This document shows, one piece after another, positions 8,152-16,182 of a stretch of 64,000 nucleotides of DNA; the first letter of the stretch is position 1, and each line of letters begins with the position of its first letter. The DNA is from JALZUE01 sp051251725. Its GTDB lineage: Bacteria; Pseudomonadota; Gammaproteobacteria; Enterobacterales; Alteromonadaceae. The stretch covers positions 3,186 through 67,185 of the forward strand of contig JBPOFN010000024.1 in the NCBI GenBank assembly GCA_051251725.1. The letters run 5' to 3'. Under the pieces are notes generated by a model, which worked only from the letters and a program-made list of their open reading frames with translations, had not been told where the DNA came from and ran no database searches. Position numbers and translations under genes: made by a program.

Positions 8152-8662
8152 AGTTCCCAACCAATTGTCTTTAATTTATATAACAAATAATTTGTTAACG
8201 CAGTATTCAACCCTGCTGTTGTTTTTATTGAACAAGAATAAAACTAGTCAATATTCCCAAACGACAGTCAAACTGTCAACTTAGGATATTAAAAAGATAG
8301 ACTAATTTGTAGTTAAATAAACAAATTAGCTAGTATTTCTATTAAATATTTATAAAAAATTAATTCTTTTATTTAAACGCCCATCAATGGTGCAATTTAT
8401 AAATAACTTTAAAAATACCTCTAGCGTATTTTTGTATCAAATAATTTACCGCTGGAAGTTTTACTAATTGATTCGTAGTAAGTCAATTTATTTCATCTGT
8501 TTTATTGAAATAAGCGGCTTTCCGCTCAAAAAAACGCCAAGCACTGATGATTTAAATCATATGCAAAGACATAAAGTCTATATATGAATAATTATAATCA
8601 AAGGTAGGCTATCGCTATAAAATTAGCTTATTATAGCCTCTGCCCTCTCAACTTTTTATAAC
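8152..8662. other. Divergent control region between the TonB operon and priC
   Basis: About 510 bp without a convincing gene. It holds a 17-bp perfect palindrome at 8181-8197, a 15-bp inverted repeat GACAGT-CAA-ACTGTC at 8263-8277, and an inverted pair AGGCTAT (8606-8612) / ATAGCCT (8633-8639) just before priC. On the minus strand TTGACA at 8274-8279 could be a -35 element for the TonB operon, but I see no good -10 at the right distance. No clear full Fur box is visible. Confidence 0.5.
8181..8197. promoter_or_regulatory. 17-bp perfect palindrome upstream of the TonB operon
   Basis: TAACAAAT-A-ATTTGTTA, perfectly symmetrical around position 8189 and 30-46 bp before the start of the first gene of the TonB operon. 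Its place in the 5' leader or promoter fits an operator. It does not match the canonical Fur box well. Function is inferred from position and symmetry only. Confidence 0.4.
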
Positions 8663-9283
8663 ATGGCGACTCAAGTGGCAAATAAAGCGTTACAAAATTT
8701 AACTTTACTTTTGGGTAAAATAAAGCACCAAGCAGCTAAGGTTGATGAAGTAAATACGAAAAATAAAGCCCATCGATTGTTAGAAGATAACGCTTTGTTT
8801 TCACGAAATTTATTTAATACTAATAGTGACAAGTTTTATCCATATGCGCTTGAAATTGAGAAAAACATTAATGAATTAAAGTTTTTTCTGAGCAAGAATA
8901 AAAATGAAATTGCGCTCAATTTAATGGAAAGAATCGAATTACAACTAAGCTCTATCCGTACAGCTTTTTCTTCAAATTCCACCATTCATAATGAAGCAGA
9001 GTTGCGCCAAGGTAAACTTTCACAGATCAAGTATAAAAACATGGCTAAAAAGGTTTTATTATCGAGCCATCAACTTTATGAAAAATTAGCCGAGTACCAC
9101 GAATTTGAGCGGCGATTAATGGAAATGTTAAATCAAAAAAGTAGCCAATTAACGAGTGGCGCCAATAAAGATTTAGTCACTCAAGAAAGTTTAGTATTAC
9201 ATCAGCGATTAGGACGTTGCCGACAAGCAATATCAAAAGTTGAAAGAGAAATTGAAATAGCGGAGAAAAATAATTCTCTTTAA
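8663..9283 (+). CDS. priC: Primosomal replication protein N'' (PriC)
   Basis: PriC helps reload the replicative helicase DnaB at stalled forks. The 206-residue, mostly helical protein carries the two signatures I recognise from PriC: FERRLMEMLNQKSSQL (near residue 150) and the C-terminal RLGRCRQAISKVEREIE. E. coli PriC is about 175 residues, so this one is slightly longer, mainly at the N-terminus. The overall sequence is diverged, as is normal for this family. Confidence 0.85.
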   Translation: MATQVANKALQNLTLLLGKIKHQAAKVDEVNTKNKAHRLLEDNALFSRNLFNTNSDKFYPYALEIEKNINELKFFLSKNKNEIALNLMERIELQLSSIRTAFSSNSTIHNEAELRQGKLSQIKYKNMAKKVLLSSHQLYEKLAEYHEFERRLMEMLNQKSSQLTSGANKDLVTQESLVLHQRLGRCRQAISKVEREIEIAEKNNSL

Positions 9284-9379
9284 CCTATATTTAGTTACGA
9301 TACATTTGACACTATTAAAACAACCAGTTAGCTTGTTACTAAGTAAGCTATAATTATCAATAAAATAGAGAGTATTTTA

Positions 9380-9643
9380 ATGAGGATCTCGGACGATATT
9401 CACAACTACTATGAAAAATTAGTATTACAAAATTTTGCGACTTTAAAATTAGACGAAAAGCATGACCCAGATTTTATTGCTGATTTAACTTGTGTCGTAT
9501 TAAACCAACTAACACCTAGATATATTAGACATGAAGTCGATATGGCTTTTTATTTACCGGCTTCAGAACGGTTTGAAATGGAAAGTAATGTAAAAGTCGC
9601 AGTCAGTAAAGCGCTCGAATTTATGAAAGCTCAAGGAAGGTAA
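9380..9643 (+). CDS. ComFB-family protein (late competence development)
   Basis: 87-residue soluble protein with the ComFB-like pattern: IHNYYEKLV near the N-terminus, DFIADLTCVVLNQLTPRYIRHEVDMAFYL in the middle and a C-terminal helix with AVSKALEF. ComFB was named for Bacillus competence, but in gammaproteobacteria the role is unclear. A purine-rich AGAGAG lies about 8 bases before the ATG. It follows priC by 96 bp on the same strand. Confidence 0.8.
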   Translation: MRISDDIHNYYEKLVLQNFATLKLDEKHDPDFIADLTCVVLNQLTPRYIRHEVDMAFYLPASERFEMESNVKVAVSKALEFMKAQGR

Positions 9644-9710
9644 ACAGAGCTGATCATTTATTATTTTAACGAATGCAGTTAATTATTCTTATAGTTAACA
9701 TTTAAAATGA

Positions 9711-10382
9711 TTAACTGCTCTCTATTTGTAAATCGGCTAACAAGTCAGTCACTTGCTGCTCAGCATTGATGAACTGAATACCAACATTAACTAAACCACC
9801 TTCATTACGACAATTACAAACGCTCGCGGCAATTTGTTCCATACCATTATTCGGGCTGTGAATATTTACAAAAACATTGCGTTTATTCACCATCAATTTG
9901 TCATTCTCCGTTTTAAAAGAAAAACCACAGCCTTTGGCGTTAATATCGCTGATCACACCTTTTATTTTTACGTCATCACTAGCACTATTAGCGTTTAATA
10001 AACTAATTGATGCCGGAATATGGGTAACTTGACGGCGCTGCTTACGTAACTCTCTATTTTCTAAAATATCAGGATAGGTTAAATAAATAAGTTTTTCCGG
10101 GTACTGGACAATATACTTAATTGAAGCTCTAAAGGCATAACACTTACCTGACTGCCCTTCAAGCAAGTAACGGACAATAACGCCATTACCTTCGACTAAG
10201 ACATCATTTAAGTCATTTGAGCGCACCACTTTAGGATATTTCAAAATAATATACTTTCCAACCTCATAGCCAATGAGTAGCATTTTATTACGATAAGGAA
10301 CGGGATGATTAATTTGTATATCTAAAACTTTACCTGGAAGTAATTCAAAATATTCTTCGTTGGCTAACTTTAACGCTTGCAT
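9711..10382 (-). CDS. PilZ-domain protein, YcgR-like flagellar brake family
   Basis: 223 residues. The N-terminal half resembles the YcgR/PilZN domain (LLPGKVLDIQINHP, then LIGYEVGKYIILKYP). The C-terminal half is a PilZ domain with the cyclic-di-GMP arginine motif RKQRRQ near residue 116 and a relaxed second motif DINAKGCGF in place of DxSxxG. It probably binds c-di-GMP and tunes motility or another surface behaviour. A GGDEF enzyme at 27-28 kb could make the ligand, though many others may exist in the genome. Confidence 0.85.
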   Translation of the reverse strand: MQALKLANEEYFELLPGKVLDIQINHPVPYRNKMLLIGYEVGKYIILKYPKVVRSNDLNDVLVEGNGVIVRYLLEGQSGKCYAFRASIKYIVQYPEKLIYLTYPDILENRELRKQRRQVTHIPASISLLNANSASDDVKIKGVISDINAKGCGFSFKTENDKLMVNKRNVFVNIHSPNNGMEQIAASVCNCRNEGGLVNVGIQFINAEQQVTDLLADLQIESS

Positions 10383-10483
10383 ATATCTTGCTTAAAATAA
10401 CGGCTATCCATAAGTTAACTATAAACAAGTCGCTTATTATTGACAATAGTTATTACAACGAGATTTTTTATAAATAACAAAGT

Positions 10484-10519
10484 ATTAACCTATCACCACG
10501 GCCGTGATAATAGGTTAAT
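10484..10519 (-). terminator. Hairpin after the agarase relic, possible terminator
   Basis: ATTAACCTAT at 10484-10493 pairs with ATAGGTTAAT at 10510-10519 around a GC-rich centre (ACGGCCGT). It lies just downstream of the GH50 pseudogene. The T-tract after the stem on the minus strand is poor, so termination is possible rather than certain. Confidence 0.45.
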
Positions 10520-10530
10520 TTGAGCTCGAA

Positions 10531-11919
10531 TTAATTAGCGCTATAGCGTTTAGTATAAAGTGAGGTATTAATTTCTTTTGCCGCTTGGACCATTTCTTTA
10601 TACGGAACATCAGCAATAGTTACAAAACCGACATTATAGTTTTCACCATCAAATGCCCGGCCGGTAATTGGCGAATCAATATATTGAAACCAATGAGCGC
10701 CAACCATATATGGATTATCGATCACGGTTTCCATATATTCTTTATACATTCGTGCTCGATCTTGTTGATCTGATGCTAAGATCAGCCCAGGATGATAAAG
10801 GCCGGTATCGCTCGTAGCGCCAATATGGTATTCACCAATAATACTAGGTTTATCTACCTCCGCTAAAAAGTCCCATACTTTCGCATGTAAACCTTCTTTG
10901 TAATGATTGTAGCTCATCACATCGACATACTTAGTAGCGGCTTTAATCGCTTCTGGGGTCATGCCCCAGTGCGCCATTCTAACGCCCATGTACATATGAT
11001 TTGGTAGCACTTCTGCTAAAGCATCGTGCACTATTTTAAAATACTGGGTTGCGAAAGCCTCAGACATAATCGCCAGATCAGCCACTACGCCATCATTTAG
11101 ATCTGAAATTTCATAGCCATCAGAAATTGCTTTCCATGATGTTATGTTTGTATTCCAAGCATTGTTTAACGCATTAACATCATTGTATTTAGCTTTTAAT
11201 AACCGAGTGAATTCAGTTTTTGTCGGGCTGTCATGATCTGATCGACTCATGGTATTAATCGCAATACTATAGCGCCCGCGTAAGGTTTTAGGATTACCCC
11301 AACTTTTTTCATTATCAACAAAAACACCGATACACCAAGGATTATTTTTTACCTCATCAGCAATCACCTGCGTGGTCATTTTAGCTCTGCGTTCAAACTC
11401 AGGATCAAACGGATCTGGGAATGCATGCCAAGCATCATTACCAGAAGAAATCGTTTTAAATTCCCCGATAATCCAACCATTAGCAAAATAAGGTAGACGA
11501 TTCATTTGATAAAACTCTGGATCCACCCAGTTTCCTGTTGACGTAAAGCCCCAATTTTTAAAACGTTTAATGGTAATATCACGCCAGCTGGCTAAATAAG
11601 AGTCCGGCTGCGTTTCCCCGTAACGGCGCTCTAAGTTCGCTTGATAAAAACTATAGGTTTCACCATGTTTAACCGGGCCACGATGAACAGAGCGGCGATA
11701 ACTATAATGATTTGCTAATTCATCATCCTCGCTTGGCAACCATTCAAACATTTTATTTCTTAATTCAGAGCTAATATACCTTGTTTTTTGTGCTTCTTTC
11801 GACACCGGACGAATACCAAGTGAGTCCTCTGGCGTAACGTCATCAGGGTCGACATAACGGACAGCATCATCTCATTCGTAATCATAGTTGGTTTTATCAT
11901 TAAGCTCTTGTTTATACAT
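10531..11919 (-). pseudogene. GH50 beta-agarase, 5'-truncated and interrupted by an in-frame stop
   Basis: The long open part (10531-11805 from a GTG, 424 residues) is the catalytic region of a glycoside hydrolase family 50 beta-agarase, which cuts beta-1,4 bonds in agarose. Both expected catalytic glutamates are kept: E166 in FVDNEKSWG and E325 in IIGEYHIGA. Normal GH50 enzymes are about 700-800 residues with an N-terminal carbohydrate-binding-like domain and signal peptide; both are missing. The same frame continues upstream (DPDDVTPEDSLGIRPV), is broken by TGA at 11872-11874, and goes on to an ATG at 11917-11919 preceded at once by another stop. The start of the barrel is also lost, so I call it a pseudogene. 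It sits 85 bp after the halogenase gene. Confidence 0.85.
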
Positions 11920-12004
11920 TCAGCGACTCAATCCCCCTTGTGATAAATACAAAAGCTAAAAAATTTTTAAACCAAGGCCTAATAAATTTAATCTAAAACT
12001 ATTT

Positions 12005-13510
12005 TTACTGCTTATCTTGTTGTTCTGAAAAGTTTTTAGCACAGCTGGTTAGCGTATTTTTTATTGTTTCGAGTGATAACCAATCTTTTAAATTATTGGG
12101 GACATCATTTTTAGTTACCGCTGTGAATATTCCGCTACCCGCTAAAATACAATGCCAAGACGTTGAACTAAAATATTGCGATATTTGTAATTTATTTAAG
12201 GCTGCATTTATATCATTACCTGATACCCACTCTTCCATGATGAATTGTAGGTATTGAGATATTTCTATATTTCTTACATCTCGCCAATATTTAGTGTCAT
12301 TACGCGTATTCACTAAATAATGCAGCACAATAAAATCTCTAATGCGCTCAAAATTAAAATTTACCTTATCATTGAACCACTGCTGTTTTTCAGTGCTGCC
12401 TCCACCTTCGTCATAAGCCGTAATAAAGTCTTCAATACTTGTTTGGGTCATATGTAAGGCTGTAGCTTCTAAGGGTTCAATAAATCCTTGTGATAACCCA
12501 ATAGCGAGACAGTTTTTATGCCAATGTTTAGCTGATCTACCAACGCGCATTTTAAGATGCTTAACCTTGCCATTAATGTCTTCACTGCCGATAAATTCAC
12601 GCAACTCCTGCTCTGCCGATTCTTTTGATTGATATCTACTACTATAAACATAACCATTCCCAGTTCTATTTTGTAACGGTATCTGCCATGCCCAACCGGA
12701 ACTAAGCGCTGTTGATACTGTTTGTGGCATAAATTTAATCTGTTTAATTGATGGGATTGCAACCGCTGAATCATTGAATAAATTATCAGCAAAACTAATG
12801 AAAGGCACATTGAGCGTTTTTTCAATTAATAAGGCGTTAAAGCCAGTGCAGTCAACAAAGATATCACCTTGATACAAGGTTCCACCCTGGGTACTAACAG
12901 CACTTATTTCACCTGAATCAAGTTGCAGCACTTTAGACACTTCACCTTCAACACGTTTTACTCCGAGTTTTTGTGAAAATTCGGCAAGAAACTGGCCAAG
13001 TAAAGCTGAGTCAAAATGATAACCATAGCTATTTTCACACTTAAATTCATTAATCGGTATCGGTGATTTACCTTGCTGAGCAAGCAAGGTCATAAATAAA
13101 AATTCATCAGGATGATACGCGCAGTTATGTCCTTGTCGGCGTAGTATATTCTGCTGTTCAAATGCTTCTATATGAAGGGCATCAATTTCGCTTGGAAATG
13201 GGTGGTAGTAACTTTTAGGTGTAGAATTTGAAGACCAATTTGAAAATTTAATACCGTTTTTATAAGTGGCATTACATGCTGGCATCCAATCTTTTTCGTT
13301 AATTTCTAGGGTTGTAAATAGTTGTCTTAAATAGGGTGTTGAACCTTCTCCTACACCAATAATTGGAATATTTTCCGATTCAATTAAGGTGATATCATAT
13401 TGTTTATTCTGCCATTTTTTAGCAAATAAGCTAGCCGTCATCCAGCCTGCGGTACCACCACCAACAATCACTATTTTTTTGTTTTTATTTTTGTTCAACC
13501 TTAGCTCCAT
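12005..13510 (-). CDS. Flavin-dependent tryptophan-halogenase family protein
   Basis: 501 residues. The FAD-binding motif GGGTAGW lies at 17-23, the halogenase signature WxWxIP appears as WAWQIP, and K84 in ATYKNGIKF corresponds to the catalytic lysine of tryptophan halogenases. EPLEATALH corresponds to the conserved C-terminal glutamate region. Biochemically studied members chlorinate tryptophan with FADH2, but homologues clustered with TonB receptors in marine and freshwater bacteria have no proven halogenation role and may modify another substrate. Here it lies between a glycan-type receptor/lipoprotein pair and an agarase relic. A flavin reductase partner is not visible nearby. Confidence 0.88.
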   Translation of the reverse strand: MELRLNKNKNKKIVIVGGGTAGWMTASLFAKKWQNKQYDITLIESENIPIIGVGEGSTPYLRQLFTTLEINEKDWMPACNATYKNGIKFSNWSSNSTPKSYYHPFPSEIDALHIEAFEQQNILRRQGHNCAYHPDEFLFMTLLAQQGKSPIPINEFKCENSYGYHFDSALLGQFLAEFSQKLGVKRVEGEVSKVLQLDSGEISAVSTQGGTLYQGDIFVDCTGFNALLIEKTLNVPFISFADNLFNDSAVAIPSIKQIKFMPQTVSTALSSGWAWQIPLQNRTGNGYVYSSRYQSKESAEQELREFIGSEDINGKVKHLKMRVGRSAKHWHKNCLAIGLSQGFIEPLEATALHMTQTSIEDFITAYDEGGGSTEKQQWFNDKVNFNFERIRDFIVLHYLVNTRNDTKYWRDVRNIEISQYLQFIMEEWVSGNDINAALNKLQISQYFSSTSWHCILAGSGIFTAVTKNDVPNNLKDWLSLETIKNTLTSCAKNFSEQQDKQ

Positions 13511-13615
13511 ATCTCATTACTTATTCAAGTATTTATTAACATTACCAAAGAATGGTTATAAATTGCATTTCTTTTACCTTGTAAATTTTCTAATAGTTAA
13601 TAGAAGATTTACAAC

Positions 13616-13652
13616 GTAAAAGGCCTTGTTAAATAACAAGGCCTTTGTTTTA
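13616..13652 (-). terminator. Terminator after the glycan-binding lipoprotein gene
   Basis: Stem AAAGGCCTTGTT / AACAAGGCCTTT with an AAAT loop at about 13619-13646; T-rich on the far side on the minus strand. It closes the receptor-lipoprotein operon and separates it from the halogenase gene, which therefore needs its own promoter or readthrough. Confidence 0.85.
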
Positions 13653-13671
13653 TTTACTTAACAACTACGAA

Positions 13672-16170
13672 TTATTCAGGAACTGGATAAATACGAACAT
13701 TGTCAATGTTGAACGTTGTGTTATCGGCCATACTTATTTCAAGTCTTACATCATCAGCTAATGACCAGTCAAAGTTAGGATCACTGGCAATTGCGCCGTT
13801 GTAATAAGTTGAATCAGTATCGGTGACAAAATGGAATCTTAAGTTTTGCCATAAGGTTGGAGATTTTGAAAGTCTATTTTTCGGACTTACAATATAATTT
13901 CCAGACGTTTGATCGACTAACTTAACTTCCAATGCTTCTACTTTCTCACCAGTGTTTTGCCAATCAAACTCAACAACATAGCGAATTCCCTTTTTAAAGG
14001 TACCTTGTTTGATACCATCAGGTAGAAGGCGTATAGCTGTCCACGTTGCTGTGCTTGTTACTTCAAGACCATATAAGGTTTCATTAGCATTATCGTAACG
14101 GTTCGCATCTTCAGTTAATGCGATAGTTGCATCACCAGTCGCCATTACCCAGTCAGGTGCAGTGCCGTCATTAAAATGGCCATTAGCACCTTTTACAAGG
14201 TTACGTTGTTGATTAAAACGGTATGGAACCATCTTAACATCATCAAAAGTTAAGCTTTTTTTACCGGATAGTTGGATAGCAATTTCTTCCGCAGGATCTT
14301 CAAAGAAGCTATTAACAGGGTAATCTACCGTATGTAATACTTGAGATCTCACACCGCGCATCGTTGAATACTCAGCAGGGTAAACATTACCATTAGCTGA
14401 GTTTTTAACTAATAAAACAGCGTTAGTATAAAGACCTGTATCATCAGTTGACTCACTTTGCCACGACACATATACATTATCGTCTTCAGTGATTTGTCCT
14501 TGTTTAATCCCGGCAGGGGTTAAACGAATGGCTGCGTCATTAACTAAAGTTTCTACACCAAAACTACCCGTATAAGCACCCGTTGCATTTATAGCAGTGC
14601 CATCAACACCACCTAGCTGTTGTACCCAGCCATTATCAAAAGCACCACTTTCAAAAGTGCCATTTTTAACTAGATTAACATCAGCACCATTAATCATTAG
14701 GTTAAAAGTACGCTCTTCAGATGTTAAAGTTCCATCTGTTACTTTATAAGTAAATGCAAACGTTTCACTTTGGCCTTTGTCTATGTATAAAAATGCATAT
14801 GGGTCAACAAGAATAGTACCGTCGTCATTAACTGTAATACCAAAGGTGTCAGCTTCAGGTGGTGTGACAATATCAATAACTTCCATTACGTCGCCATCAA
14901 AGTCTAATACACCTTCTAATAAATCGAAGGTAATTATATCGTCATTGGCTTTTACTGTTTTCTCTAATGGACCTGAGAATTCAGGGGCATTAAACAAGTC
15001 AGCTCCTTTAATAACAAACGTAGCTGTACGAGCAGTTGAATTATCAGCATTACCATCGGTTACAAAAAAGTTATAAGTAATTATACCTTCTTCACCTTTT
15101 ACTAACTGGTCTGCAAAAACAGATGGATCAAATGTTAATTCAAAATTTGTTATTCTATCGGTAACAGGATCTCTGATTATTTCTGTACTTGTAAATGAAA
15201 TAGCTTCATTACCATTCATTGGTTGCATTACACCATCATAACTTATGTTTGATAATACACCTTGAACGCCTAATGCCTCATTACGGTAAGATGTATCTTG
15301 GTAATGAACATAATAACCTTCTAAGTCACCAACTTGTCTTGCAAAGCTTTCGTTATGATAAATATCAGCATCGAAAACACCCGCTAGTAAGTCTACAGTA
15401 ACTTTGTCACCTTTTTCAGACACTTCAACCCTATTTGGTTCTAAAGTAACTTTTGTTTCATTGTCTAGTTTAGGGCTACCATCTGCATTTAATTCAATAA
15501 ATTCAGGAGCACTATTCTCACCAACAACTTGTGTATAAAGATAATGTTTAGTTGAGTTGATACCATCAGTAATATCATAAGAAATATTTACCACTGACAA
15601 CTCATTTTCAAATAGCACAGGGATGAACTCACTAGGAGTTACGCGTAATACTGTTTGCTTTAGGTCAAAACCATAAAGAATTTCATCTGTTCTTGGTAAG
15701 TTTTGGGCTTTTCTAATAATTTCGGTATCATCAAAAGTTAAGCCTGTTTGACCTATTTCATAACCTAAAGAAGTTAAAATCGGCTCACATATCTCAGGGT
15801 AATTAGCGGCTGTAACTATCGTGTCCCTACAGTTAGGGCCAGACCACACAAATTGCACATTTGTAACGGTTAAATTGTCATTCTCTGGGTCTGTAAAGCC
15901 TTTTAACAAATCAATGTCGTAATAACCAATATTATTTTCAAACTTTTCAGATTCTTGAAAAGAGTATTGCAACTGCATTACATTTTTTTGAGTAACTACG
16001 TCGAATACTTCTTTCATCGTACTAAATTCTGTTTCTAGTATGTCAGTCATACTAAGAACAGGAGCCTGATTATTTTTGTCTGCAGCATTGCTGCTTGAGC
16101 CACTATCACAACCAGCTAATGCTGTTAATAAGGTTGGAAGTACCCAATATTTTAATTGAAATTTCATCAT
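13672..16170 (-). CDS. Large envelope lipoprotein with cadherin-like and carbohydrate-binding-like domains
   Basis: 832 residues. The lipobox is LAGC with C21 as the modified cysteine. Several Ig/cadherin-like segments follow, each opening with a NxAPxx pattern (NQAPVLS near 35, NSAPEFI near 220, NAPEFSG near 395). Two related C-terminal jelly-roll-like modules start VNLVKNGTFESG (near 500) and RNLVKGANGHFNDG (near 660); they resemble CBM4/9-type galactose-binding-like domains. It starts 12 bp after the receptor gene with a good AAGGA site, so it is co-transcribed with it. It is probably a surface or periplasmic glycan-binding partner of the receptor, a SusD analogue without SusD homology. 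Asp at +2 after the Cys would signal inner-membrane retention under the E. coli rule, which may not hold here. Confidence 0.8.
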   Translation of the reverse strand: MMKFQLKYWVLPTLLTALAGCDSGSSSNAADKNNQAPVLSMTDILETEFSTMKEVFDVVTQKNVMQLQYSFQESEKFENNIGYYDIDLLKGFTDPENDNLTVTNVQFVWSGPNCRDTIVTAANYPEICEPILTSLGYEIGQTGLTFDDTEIIRKAQNLPRTDEILYGFDLKQTVLRVTPSEFIPVLFENELSVVNISYDITDGINSTKHYLYTQVVGENSAPEFIELNADGSPKLDNETKVTLEPNRVEVSEKGDKVTVDLLAGVFDADIYHNESFARQVGDLEGYYVHYQDTSYRNEALGVQGVLSNISYDGVMQPMNGNEAISFTSTEIIRDPVTDRITNFELTFDPSVFADQLVKGEEGIITYNFFVTDGNADNSTARTATFVIKGADLFNAPEFSGPLEKTVKANDDIITFDLLEGVLDFDGDVMEVIDIVTPPEADTFGITVNDDGTILVDPYAFLYIDKGQSETFAFTYKVTDGTLTSEERTFNLMINGADVNLVKNGTFESGAFDNGWVQQLGGVDGTAINATGAYTGSFGVETLVNDAAIRLTPAGIKQGQITEDDNVYVSWQSESTDDTGLYTNAVLLVKNSANGNVYPAEYSTMRGVRSQVLHTVDYPVNSFFEDPAEEIAIQLSGKKSLTFDDVKMVPYRFNQQRNLVKGANGHFNDGTAPDWVMATGDATIALTEDANRYDNANETLYGLEVTSTATWTAIRLLPDGIKQGTFKKGIRYVVEFDWQNTGEKVEALEVKLVDQTSGNYIVSPKNRLSKSPTLWQNLRFHFVTDTDSTYYNGAIASDPNFDWSLADDVRLEISMADNTTFNIDNVRIYPVPE

Positions 16171-16182
16171 AATTCCTTACTC

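Noticed and set aside
8571..8605. Fur box before priC (GAATAATTATAATCA)
   Set aside because: Only a weak match in very A+T-rich sequence, and iron control of priC has no support.
11872..11874. TGA in the agarase read as selenocysteine
   Set aside because: No SECIS-like hairpin is obvious, GH50 enzymes are not known as selenoproteins, and the 5' end of the gene is missing anyway.
12469..12825. 118-residue overlapping frame inside the halogenase gene
   Set aside because: Same-strand shadow frame of a clear gene; low-complexity composition and no ribosome site.
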